Shown: one piece after another, positions 54,782 to 64,000 of the stretch
How positions within the stretch are numbered: the stretch's first letter is position 1
Layout of the letters: each line of letters starts with the position of its first letter
DNA from: Neodontobutis hainanensis
Taxonomy: Eukaryota; Chordata; Actinopteri; Gobiiformes; Odontobutidae
Assembly (NCBI GenBank): GCA_024349245.1
Contig: JALDNG010000845.1
Coordinates: 17,754-81,753, forward strand
Direction: 5' to 3'
DNA: 64,000 nucleotides
The notes under the pieces: model-generated
What the model saw: the letters and a program-made list of their open reading frames with translations, nothing else
Database searches by the model: none
Told to the model about the DNA's origin: nothing
Position numbers and translations under genes: made by a program

Positions 54782-57643
54782 GTAAGTGTAGTGTAGTACT
54801 TCTGTGATTTAATACTAGGGTTCCCCAATCACTGACATTCTTCACCATCATAAATTCATGAGTCTGAGACTAGATTTGGAATGTTTGACTTTGAAACTTC
54901 TCACCCTCCAATCTTGCCCTAACAGTGTCGTCATCTTGATTGTATTCTTTTGAAAGTGCAAAGATAAATATTCTTCCTCCAGCGGCACCCATTTTGTTTT
55001 GTTCTTTGATGAATGACTGCTAATGGCTGAAAACAGGGGAAGTGCTGTGACCCCTTAATGTTCAAACTCAGGAGAAATGTGGCCATTAAATGAGACATAA
55101 ACACATGCTTTTACTGTGTATTTAGGCAAGGACAGTTTATTTCAGACCAGAGGAAAGTCACCTTTAAAAATCTTCTTCTAATGAGCAGGTTTCACTCACC
55201 TTGGAATATGGGCTTAATGAGATGTAATTTACTTGCAATAATTAAACAATAAAGAAAGTTTGGATATGGTTGTGGTTAATTCAGTTTACAATTTGGTTTA
55301 GGTTTGGATTACTGTTGTCGCTCTATTCAAAAGGTGCACAGTTCAGCACAAATGTTATTTTACCACATTAAAACTGCCGCAGGTATTGAGCACGATGCGT
55401 AACATGTCCTTGCCATGCGCCTCTCCCCTCACTCTGAGCGGTGACCACAGCAGGAGCTGCGTGCAGTCACAGACACATACAGAGATCTTGTGGAGCTGCA
55501 CGCACATGTGAGATGATGTTCAGCTGTTTGCCTCGTTTTACTGTTGTTCAGAAAGTGGCTTGTTGTTAGCAGTGTGCTAAAGTGTAGTTTGCAGTGGAGC
55601 TAAGTCTGTGAGTAGCACAGTCTGCAGCGCTAACAAGTCGCTTGCTTTAAACACTTGTGCATCTCTTTCTGTTTGATACTGTCTGGAACAGAGAGCAGCG
55701 TATGTGACGTCTAAGCAGCTGAGCATATCCGCTGGGTCTTAGTGTTAGTTAACTTTGAGCTACCCGCACATATAAAGATTAATAACTCTAGCGGGATAAG
55801 AACTCCATTAAATTAGATATGAACACAGTTTGGATTAAATAAAAATATAAACACATTTTATCACCTGTATAACTTAGTTACACTTAATATTATGAAAGCA
55901 TTCATTAAGATAACTTTTTGGTTTGTTTTTAGATCCTCAGAGAGGATGAAACACATTTTTAAATAGGTAAAAATTTAAAGTATGTGTCAGTTTTTAATAC
56001 ATTTTATTTGTGTTTAACTTGTCTAACTAATTAAAAACAGTGTGTTTTAAAATTAGCATGTTTTTTAGTTTTGCTTTGGTACAAAAATTGGTACCGAGAA
56101 CCGTAGATTTCACTGGTATTTGTACCGAATACTGAAATTCTGGTACCGTGAGATTACTAGTTTAGATTGAGTTCTGGATTCATCTAAAGTTTATTTCAGC
56201 GGTTACTGGTTAGTCTTGGTTTTGCCCTGGTTTCAGTCCCTGATTTTAATCTTGTTTTTTGCTTTGTTTAATAATGGTTTAGGTCTTGTTTAGTCTTAGT
56301 TTTTGTCCTTTTTTTGGGCTTGTTTTAGGCTCAAACTTGGTTTAATTCTGGTTTGCTGTTTTATTACGGTTTTGGTTTTAGTTAAGTCATAATTAAGTTT
56401 TGAATTAGTCTTGGTTAGTTCCTGGTTTTGTAATAGACTTAGGTTTTGGTCCTGGCTGAAATTCATGGTCCTGTTCTGAGGTTAGTACAGGTTTATGTCT
56501 TGGTTAGGTCTGGGTTTTTAGCTTTGCTTGATTAGTCAAGGTTTGGTCTTAATCAGCCATGTTCAAAGTCCAACTTGTCATTGCCCAAGGTAGGATTTTA
56601 TGTGACCCTCAGCTTCTGTAATAAAATCAAGTACAAATCCTATCTATAACCTCTGTAAACTAAAACCTGTTTAAATCCAACTAAAACATGTTTAAATCCA
56701 ACTAAAATTTGTTCAAATCCAAGTAAACCTTGTTCAAATCCAACTCAAACCTGTTGTACAAGTAAGTGCAGTTTGGTTGCAGTTCATCCTGGTTTAGCCC
56801 CTTTTTAATGCTGCTGTGTAAATCTTTGATATCCAAGTCTGAGTCTGTATATCCGAGAAGAACATCCATTTTGCATGATAACATTTTCAGCAGATTCTTT
56901 TATGAATTATGTTCAATAAATCTATAATGTATGTGCCATCCATCTTTTCACAACTGGGAGAAAAACAGAGGGGACCTGACCCTGGGGCCAAGTGAGGACT
57001 CTACAGGGAAGTGCGATTACTCACCAAGCAATTGTTCCCTTCATCCCGGCGGCAGATGCTGATATATTTGCCATAGTGCGATAACAGTGTCCATATTTCC
57101 ACGTGTTGACAACTTCACATGCTACATATCTTGGCAACTGGGACTTTTCCTGTGCAGTAGCCTTCCCTAGAGAGCACATTTATCATAACTACTCATAAAT
57201 ACCATCTCCATAACACAGATGTCACACTTAGCCTAAATATTTGGAGGGTTAGACACACATTGTGCATTTAGTCAAAATATTAAAATCTAACGGGTCCAAG
57301 TTTACTTTTTCATCTCACGCTATGGCTTTATCCTTTTTCTTCATCTTTTGATCTAGAGGCATGCTACTGAAGTATTTCCTTATAATTTTGCAGAAACTTG
57401 GCTGCAGTCCTTTTGGGGTTTGCAGAAAATTTGTCACCCAAGTCAAGTTGAAATTTCTGTCCTAACGTTCATCAAAAATGTGATTTATGAACATGTGGTG
57501 TCCAGTAGTTTTCTTCATAATATGTCTTTGTTCTGTCACTTATTCTTAATTTCTCTTGAGTTTCCACAGGGTTAACCTTTTTGAAAAGTGTGTTTTTATG
57601 ATTTGGAAAGTGTAGCTTTATTGAGTGCTTGGTAATAAATGAC
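54782..57643 (+). other. intron with diffuse repeats
   Basis: At about 56090-56155 the words GGTACCGAGAACCGTAGATT, GTACCGAATACTGAAATTC and TGGTACCGTGAG resemble the end of a hAT-type repeat. From about 56160 to 56560, scattered TAGTCTTGGTTT and GGTTTAG words form a sparse cluster of the 43 kb repeat family. No exon is recognised. Confidence 0.45.
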
Positions 57644-58100
57644 TAGCCTGGCAAACCAGACTCCTCGCTGTGTCAGCAAAAAGTCTGTAAAAGCGCAACC
57701 AGCTAGTTTTTTTTCAAGGCTGAGCTTGGCAGGGCATGGTGACTCCGGTCCAACCAAATAGAATTGCAAAGGACATGCCATTAGCTAGACGACAGTCTAC
57801 TAAGAAGTTAACAAACAAACATGGCATGCAAAAAATACTTCTTTAAAATGGAATGCTCTTACAGCTGTCTGCTGTTGAGATTTTAAATATGTAATGTTGT
57901 CTTGATTATTTAAAACTGATTGAAAAGCAGAGGCAAACAAACTCTCGCCATCTTTACTGTTTTGAACAAGGCAACACTCTAGCAGCATTCAAATGTGATT
58001 GGTTGGTATGGAACATATCCGAGGAACTGAAGAAGCTTTGCAAGACTGAGTTCCTGCTTATAGAATACACAGAGCGCTCACGTCAGGCTGTGCCAGGCTA
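57644..58100. mobile_element. MITE with TAGCCTGG terminal inverted repeats, second copy
   Basis: Left end TAGCCTGGCAAACCAGAC. The right end, as reverse complement, is TAGCCTGGCACAGCCTGAC. ATAAAT occurs near the left end (57635-57640, three bases off) and directly after the right end (58101-58106). It has the same ends as the 20.9 kb copy but a different interior, and is non-coding. Confidence 0.7.
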
Positions 58101-58109
58101 ATAAATTAT

Positions 58110-58665
58110 ATCCTGGTCTTGACGAGGTCAAGGTGACAGTAGGAATGTAGATTGACCGATAAATCAAGAGCTTTGCCTTACAGCTCAGCTCCTTCTTTAC
58201 CACGACAGACCGGTCCAGACCACTGCAGAAGCTGCACCGATCCGTCTGTCAATCTCACGCTCCCTCCTTCTCTCACTCGTGAACATGATACTCCAAGATA
58301 CATAAACTCCTCCACTTGAAGCAGCAGCTTTCCACCAAACTGAAGGGGGCAAGCCACTCTTGTCGACGTAGGCTGAGATTAGAATCAACAACATCACCTG
58401 TTGCTGGGCGGCAGTATAGCTCAGTGGGTATAGCAGCTGCGCCTAGAAATTCTATCCATGAAGATAATGGACCAGTAACAAAGGGCAGCACAACATCCAC
58501 CGGGAACAGGTCTGACTTACTGCCAGCAATGCGAACCAAGCTCCTGCTCCGGTCGTACAGGGACCGGACAGCCCTTAGCAAAGGGCCACGGACCCCATAC
58601 TCCCAGAGCACCAACCACAGGCCACCACAAGGGTCAAATCCCTTCTCAAGATCCACAAAAACATT
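58110..58665 (-). mobile_element. Rex3 LINE fragment (RT C-terminal part)
   Basis: On the minus strand the frame carries VDVVLPFVTGPLSSWIEFLG after a PLLRAVRSLYDRSRSLVRIA segment, which is typical of the RT thumb side in Rex3. The plus strand contains GTAACAAAGGGCAGCAC, close to the other classic Rex3 primer site. It lies downstream in the RT relative to the 6.5-7.8 kb piece. It is frame-broken and inactive. It lies 9 bp from the end of the TAGCCTGG MITE. Confidence 0.8.
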
Positions 58666-58689
58666 TGTAAATATTTTATGATATTTTTT

Positions 58690-59405
58690 TATGTAACAAC
58701 ACTAAAGTAATGACACTTTGCTACAATGTAAAGTAGTGAGTGCACAGCTTGTATAACAGTATAAATTTGATGTCCCCTTAAAATAACTCAACACATAGCC
58801 ATTAACGTCTAAACCACTGGCCACAAAAGTGAGTACACCCCTAAGTGAAAATGTCCTAATTGGGGCCCAATTAGCCATTTTGTCTCTAAGGTTTCATGTG
58901 AGTTGTTAGTGTTACAAGGTCTTAGGTGTGAATGGGAAGCATGTGTCTTAAATTTGGTGTTATCGCTCTCACGCTCTCATTCTAATCACTGAAAGTTTAA
59001 CATGGCACCTTTTGACAAAGAACTCTCTGAGAATCTGAAAAAAAGATTGGTTGCTCTACATAAAGATGATAGGCTATAAGAAGATTGCCAAGACCCTGAA
59101 ACAGAGCTGCAGCATTATTGCCAAGACCAAACAGCGTTTTAAAAGGACAGATTTCCCTCAGAACAGGCCTTGCTATCAAAATCTCAACAAAAGAAGTAGA
59201 GTGCACGACGTGCTCAGCGTTATATTCAGAGGTTGTGTTTGGGAAATAGACGTATGAGTGCTGCCAGCATTGCTGCAAAGATGAAAGGGAAGGAGGGTCA
59301 GCCTGTCAGTGATAAGACCATACGCCGCACACTGCATCAAATTGGTCTGCATGGCTGTTCTCCCAGAAAGAAGCCTCTCTCAAGGCATCAAGTATATATA
59401 ATCAG
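58690..59405 (+). mobile_element. Tc1-like transposon relic, 5' half
   Basis: A Tc1-type leader (GAGTACACCCCTAAGTGAAA, TTGGTGTTATCGCTCTCAC) is followed by a broken transposase start at ATG 59002 (MAPFDKELSENLKKRLVALH). Later pieces sit in other frames: KKIAKTLKQSCSIIAKT (paired helix-turn-helix DNA-binding region) and RRMSAASIAAKMKGKEGQPV...TIRRTLHQIGLHGCSPRKKP. The DDE catalytic half is absent. The left end of the element is approximate. Confidence 0.85.
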
Positions 59406-59421
59406 TTCAAATTATTAAATT

Positions 59422-59806
59422 AGGGGTGCACGTGGCAGAGTGGTTGGCAGTCCTGCCTTACAGCAAGAAGGTTGTGAGTTCAAAACCCGGCCGACTCCGG
59501 TCTTTCTAAAAGGAGTCTGCATGTCCTCCCCGTGTTACCGTGGGTTCTCTCCGGTACTCCAGCTTCCTCCCACCAGCCAAACACATGTATGTACAGATTA
59601 ATCGACAAATCTAAAGTGTCCCTAGTGAATGAATGTGAGAGTGAATGGTTGTCTGTCACCGTTTGTCTCTATATGTCAGCCCTGCGACTAACTGGCCACT
59701 GTCCAGGGTGCACCTCGCCTCAGGCCCAAAGCTGCTGAGATAGGCTCCAGTCACCCGCGACCCCTAACACGACTAAGCAGTAGAAAATGAATAAATAAAT
59801 GAATGA
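59422..59806 (+). mobile_element. tRNA-headed SINE with (TGAA)n tail, copy 2, clean 13-bp duplication
   Basis: Same family as 28052-28450. The head GTGGCAGAGTGGTTGGCAGT is followed by GTTGTGAGTTCAAAACCCGG, and the body ends GATAGGCTCCAGTCACCCGC with an (ATAA/ATGA) tail. AAATTATTAAATT flanks it exactly at 59409-59421 and 59807-59819. It landed next to the Tc1 relic. Confidence 0.9.
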
Positions 59807-59819
59807 AAATTATTAAATT

Positions 59820-61559
59820 GTAACACATGTCAAGTCAGAGACAACAAATGACAATTGAAATCCTTTAACTTCAATAAATCAAAAACCCAGTATCACTCCA
59901 AAATAAAGAAGAAAAATGCCCCATCAAACTCAATATCTACAGTCCTACCCTGCCTGTCCCTGTAACGAAAAGAAAAACACATGGAGTGAGACTTATGCAC
60001 ATTCATAATGATTCAAATCAATTCTCTTAAGCCTAATAACTTCAGTGAACCATACGGCCCATAGGACTGTAGTATGATCCGTCCTGGAGCTGTTGTCTCG
60101 TTGGTGTTCATGCAACGATGACGCGTTCCTCAGATCAAATTGTTCATCTGAGGTCAAAGCCTTGTCCATAGTGTCGTTGGGCAGGTGCATGTTCAGGAAT
60201 GTTGACCCAGCAATGGCCACATCCATCAATCTCACCAACAAGCTCCGGATACATGGAAATCAACACAAGCAAATGTTATCAGACATGTACGTGCAACAGC
60301 AAGTATATGTATATCAGTACAGATTATAAAATCCCATTCAATTTCCCAAATATTTTGTAAAACCAGGTCAAGATTAAGTTCTATATTTCAGAATACTCTT
60401 CCAATTCATCTGCTGAGTGTGAAGCTCTTTCTTAAAAGCTTTAGTTCTGCTGTTACCTAGACTTGTGTTACTTTGGATAAAATCATTTTGTAGATTCTGC
60501 CCTTTTTAACTGAAAGCATGCTCAGTGCTATTTTGCTCTGTCCAGTCCTTGGACTATTTTTTTCAATTTTTCAGCTTTAATTAACAGTTACAGCATTTAC
60601 AGCACTTTCTTGTAATTAATAAATCTTTGTGGGTTGTCAGTATAATTAATTTAATCCACATTTGCATAAATTGTCTCAAAATGTCAAAGATTCAAATCCT
60701 GCTGCTAAGTGATTTCTAGCCTTATATTCATTAAGCACACCTCGAGGGACACCTCTGTCTTTGATGTATATGTGACTATCAAATGAAGCTGAGGGAGCTG
60801 TTGTTCGGCTCCTAAGGTGTGAGTTTCTACTCAGGATGTTCTCTGTCATGTTTTATGTGAACACAAATAAAACGAGTTTCCGGTCAGCAGGCAATGCTGT
60901 CTAATGGTCTTACTTTCGCAAAACCTCTAGACATCCGCCTTGCACTGCGACTGTCCCTGATCTCTCTTTTTGTCAAGTTCAAAGTGATGTCACAAAAAGT
61001 CATGTGACTCCCGTCATTAGCCCTACTTATTGGCGGCTATATTAATTGTCAGAGCCTCTTTTCTGACCTGGTATACTTGTTGTAGTTGTCTTCTATCCAT
61101 ATAAAGAACAAATAAATAAAATTCACATTATATGAAACTTTATAAACTCATAAAAGTGGCTCCTAGGTTCTCGTCATACAAAACCATAAATGCCATTTCA
61201 ATTCTTAAAACATAAAAATGAACCAGCAGATTGAACCGTTTCGACAGAGATGGTCTGCTGGAAATCTACTTTAATCTGAAAGGTTTGGTTTAATCAAACT
61301 AAATAGTGCTTCTCCAGAAAAGTCATCTCACTATTATTTATTTCATTATTTAATTTAAACTCATCTTTTAACTGTACAACAGTTAAAATGTTACACTGCT
61401 ATTTCAACAGTGTTGAAAATGGCAAAAATAAAGTTAACTTTTAATTTTCAATTAAAATTTACTGGTTGTTAGAAGTAGTTTATGCACACGTAGACCTAAA
61501 ATGAACTAGATTTACATTAACAGTATGCTGTACTGTCTAAAATTATACATAATTAGTCT
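59820..61559 (+). other. intron, nothing recognised
   Basis: AT-rich DNA with unsupported short frames on both strands (for example 59993-60241 minus and 60093-60329 plus, mutually overlapping). Confidence 0.45.
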
Positions 61560-61937
61560 ACTAGTGCATTTTTTGGACAAACCAATTAAATAAAACACAA
61601 TTATAAGTACTTGATTATTAACAATTATCTCCTTAGTTAAGAGTTTAGAAATGTGTTCTGTTTTTTATAATATGATGACAAATTCATTACACTCTCTGAA
61701 ATACAATTAAGATTGTATTTAAAGTAATCATATTATACATTATAAGAATCACATTAGGTTCACTTAAAAATATGCATATTTACTTCCCTCTTTAAAATAA
61801 ATTGTATACAGCTTATAAAAAAAACACTAGATTAATTAAAAGAATAAAAAGAAAATTATTGTTAGATTAGTCGACAAATCGAAAAAATAATTGTTATATT
61901 AGTCAACAGAAAAAATAGTTGCTAGTTGCAGCTCTAC
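61560..61937 (-). mobile_element. hAT-type non-autonomous repeat, copy 2 of the inverted pair
   Basis: On the minus strand it reads AGAGCTGCAACTAGCAACTA, then TTTGTCGACTAATCTAACAA, TTAATCTAGTGTTTTTTTTA, GAGAGTGTAATGAATTTGTC, CTAAGGAGATAATT and ATTTAATTGGTTTGTCC. This is the same order as the 5266-5700 copy. The AGAGCTGCAACTA end is a typical hAT terminal sequence that the 5.3 kb copy has lost. Confidence 0.75.
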
Positions 61938-61993
61938 TAAGGTCATGTTTCCATTAATTTTTCAAATTCTTGTTCACATAAAGAATGCACCCC

Positions 61994-63680
61994 CAGGGTT
62001 CCCACGCGTCCTGGAAAACCTGGAAAAAGGGAAAAAAAATGTCCTGGAAAAGTTTGCGTTGTCCTGGAAAATAATTTTCCCTTCTTGTGGATGAACGCAA
62101 ATGGGTTATTTTACGCATGAATATCTGTTTTCAAGCAAGTACGCAATTTGACATCTCAGTACGCTGGTTTGCCCCTCTCAACTACGGACATTGTGAGTTC
62201 TGTGACAAATGTGCGTGCGGTACTCCTGTCTGACAACCAGTGTTGATTTCGTTAACAAAAACTATGATGAAATTGAAAAATGTTCATTGACGACATTTAT
62301 TTCCCCTTACTAAGACAAGAAGATGAGAGACGACACCCACGTCATTAAACGATAACTGTGACTGGGGATTGATATGGTAGTGGACCATGATGGTCATAGA
62401 AGAAGTGAAGGAGCAGTACCCCCCAATTATGGTGGGGTAATTCGCACTCTGGTCACGAGCCGTTTGTGCGATTAAATCTGCGATCAAAATGCAGGCTGAT
62501 ACAGCAGTGTTTTTAATGCTGATCATATTATACAAGCAAGAATGAAATGTTTCCCGAATATCCACACAATTTCCCTAGCAAAAATCTGGAAGACCTGCAG
62601 GAGAGCGTCAAGAAGCTACAATAAAAGATAGAGGAAGGATTTTAGAGGAACATTTTATTGAAATGACATTGCTTCGTTTTATATTGACCTTTTTGTACTG
62701 AGGGATTGGATTTGAGTTTGATATATATATTTTTTATTTATTTTTGCAGTGATTTTTATTTATAGTTAAAGAATGCAGGTGTCAGATGCACTAAGTAAAC
62801 TGTAAGTAAAAAGTAAACAGATAAAGTAAATTAAATTGTTTTCGTGATTTATTGAACATAAAATACTTTGTGGAGAAAGGACAAGAGAGAAAGATTGAGA
62901 TGAATAAACATTTAAGCTATCTGGTTAAATGTACAAAATATAGTACAATTTTACAAAATAGAAATTTTCCAAAGCTTGGGATATATGATATATATCAAGA
63001 TGATATATATATATATGATGATATATACTGGTATTTTACCCTAGTTTGTCACAATATTTTACTTCAGATCCATTTCATACACCAGTTGGCTAAATGGATT
63101 TTGCATTTAAACACATTTAGCTATACAAAAAGTCTATTCATTTTAGCAATATAATTGACTAAAACAGTTACAAAGATTTGATAAATCAAAATAAAGAGTC
63201 AAAAACACATAACTCATCAGTTTATGCCATTATGTATACCAGATAGGTAATGTGCCTTGGTGCGAGCAGATGCAAGTCATTTAGAAGTCCCAATAATAGT
63301 TAATATTTTCTAACGTTAGTGACTGATTGCGAATACAGTTTGACTGTGAGAGTTTGGACTTTTAAACTGATATCAGCAAGTAAAATAGCAGTGTATAAAC
63401 TAAAGTAGTAAATAACTTCTGTTTTAGTAGTGTGGCATTGCAAGTAGAGGAAAGCAGATGGCATTGTGAAAGACAACAATTTTTGCACAACTATAATACA
63501 GATATAACGGTATAGGTACAATATCACATCTGTTTCAAAATATATCTCGATGTGATAATATCGCTGTATCGCCCAGCCTTAGTTGTGATGACTTTATTCA
63601 CACTGCAGCAGCTGAAAAAGTCTTGAAAATGTCCTGGAAAAGTCCTGGAAAATCATTTCAAGAAAAGAGTGGGAACCCTG
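61994..63680. mobile_element. hAT-like element with 12-bp terminal inverted repeats
   Basis: Left end CAGGGTTCCCAC (61994-62005), right end GTGGGAACCCTG (63669-63680). Subterminal GTCCTGGAAAA repeats are found at both ends. The flanks share ACCCC (61989-61993 and 63681-63685), shorter than the 8-bp hAT norm, so the duplication may be eroded. The interior is non-coding and holds further repeat ends: GTTGATTTCGTTAACAAAAA at 62243, and ATATCGCTGTATCGCCCAGC near 63559, a common MITE end. No transposase remains. Confidence 0.7.
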
Positions 63681-64000
63681 ACCCCACTTAATGTTATAAA
63701 GAAACTTTAACATCAAGTGTAAGATTGAATTAACTTGTTTCTCTTTATTTATTCAAATTAACTAAAATTGCAATCAGTAATAGTCATTACTGTTTGATTA
63801 AAAAAAGGTAAAGGTAACAATCAATTTTTTATCTTTGGGTTCCAAAGATTTGATGCAGTGTTCATCATAAACACATATAAGGGTCTGGCAAAGAATGCAT
63901 TCAATCCTGTTTAAGGACAGACTATTGTGTTTGTCTTCCTAGTACTCACAATAATGTATTAATCCAAAACATTCCAATCAATAAATCCCCAAAATTTAAA
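63681..64000 (+). other. intron at the right edge, nothing recognised
   Basis: AT-rich DNA with no LRR-coding exon or splice-consistent frame. Confidence 0.45.

Larger units (their letters stand above)
41950..64000 (+). other. mxra5: mxra5-like (adlican family) gene, 5' part, continues past window
   Basis: Gene span inferred from a probable 5' UTR exon (to 42437), coding exon 43948-44126 and coding exon 54652-54781. Family members are large secreted proteins with N-terminal leucine-rich repeats and many C-terminal immunoglobulin domains, found in the extracellular matrix. Only the signal peptide, LRRNT and first repeats are present here. The wording SEVHCTFRSL and INLGFN favours MXRA5, while LLMLHSN is closer to IGSF10, so the paralogue call is not certain. 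The left limit is approximate. The introns hold a full-length retrotransposon and many smaller repeats. Confidence 0.6.

Overview
The window looks like teleost fish nuclear DNA. It is AT-rich and intron-dominated, with many microsatellites and a mix of mobile elements typical of ray-finned fishes: Rex3 (RTE-clade) LINE pieces, a jockey/L2-type LINE, tRNA-headed SINEs, Tc1/mariner, piggyBac and hAT relics, and Ty3/Gypsy chromoviruses. I see no prokaryotic genes, CRISPR arrays, rRNA genes or authentic tRNA genes. I cannot name the species.

Only one host gene can be supported: the 5' part of an adlican-family gene, best matched to mxra5 with igsf10 as the close alternative, on the + strand. It has a probable non-coding first exon ending at 42437 and a signal-peptide plus LRRNT exon (CDS 43948-44126). 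A leucine-rich-repeat exon follows at 54652-54781. The two coding exons join in phase across a 10.5 kb intron. No further exon is recognisable before 64000, so the gene continues off the right edge.

Layout. 1-34.9 kb is intergenic DNA full of degraded elements: Rex3 at 4.6-5.3 and 6.5-7.8 kb, a piggyBac N-terminus at 6.3 kb, a Gypsy pol scrap at 10.2 kb, a LINE at 16.2-17.9 kb, SINEs, a MITE at 20.9 kb and a solo Gypsy LTR at 21.8-22.2 kb. 35187-40527 is a full-length minus-strand chromovirus with a TACGT target duplication. 41.9-64.0 kb is the mxra5-like gene. Its introns hold a second full-length chromovirus in sense orientation (45135-50798, GTAGG duplication), a Tc1 relic, a 20-bp minisatellite, a MITE, another Rex3 piece, another Tc1 relic, a SINE with a clean 13-bp duplication and hAT-type repeats.

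The most informative observation concerns the chromoviruses. Neither full-length element has a tRNA-type primer-binding site. Instead the bases directly after the 5' LTR are the exact reverse complement (12 and 11 nt) of a motif, GCCAGATCGT, placed about 31 bp downstream of a TATA-like box inside the LTR. This is the arrangement expected for Tf1/sushi-type self-primed reverse transcription. A related motif sits at the same place in the solo LTR. Both elements have a 16-nt gap between the LTR and the gag ATG. Both have near-identical LTRs but broken reading frames, mostly single-base changes at or near base runs.

I did not find an undescribed multi-gene system. The window's interest lies in the retroelement priming architecture, concerted change in LTR repeats, a perfect 58-bp palindrome and unusual tandem arrays.
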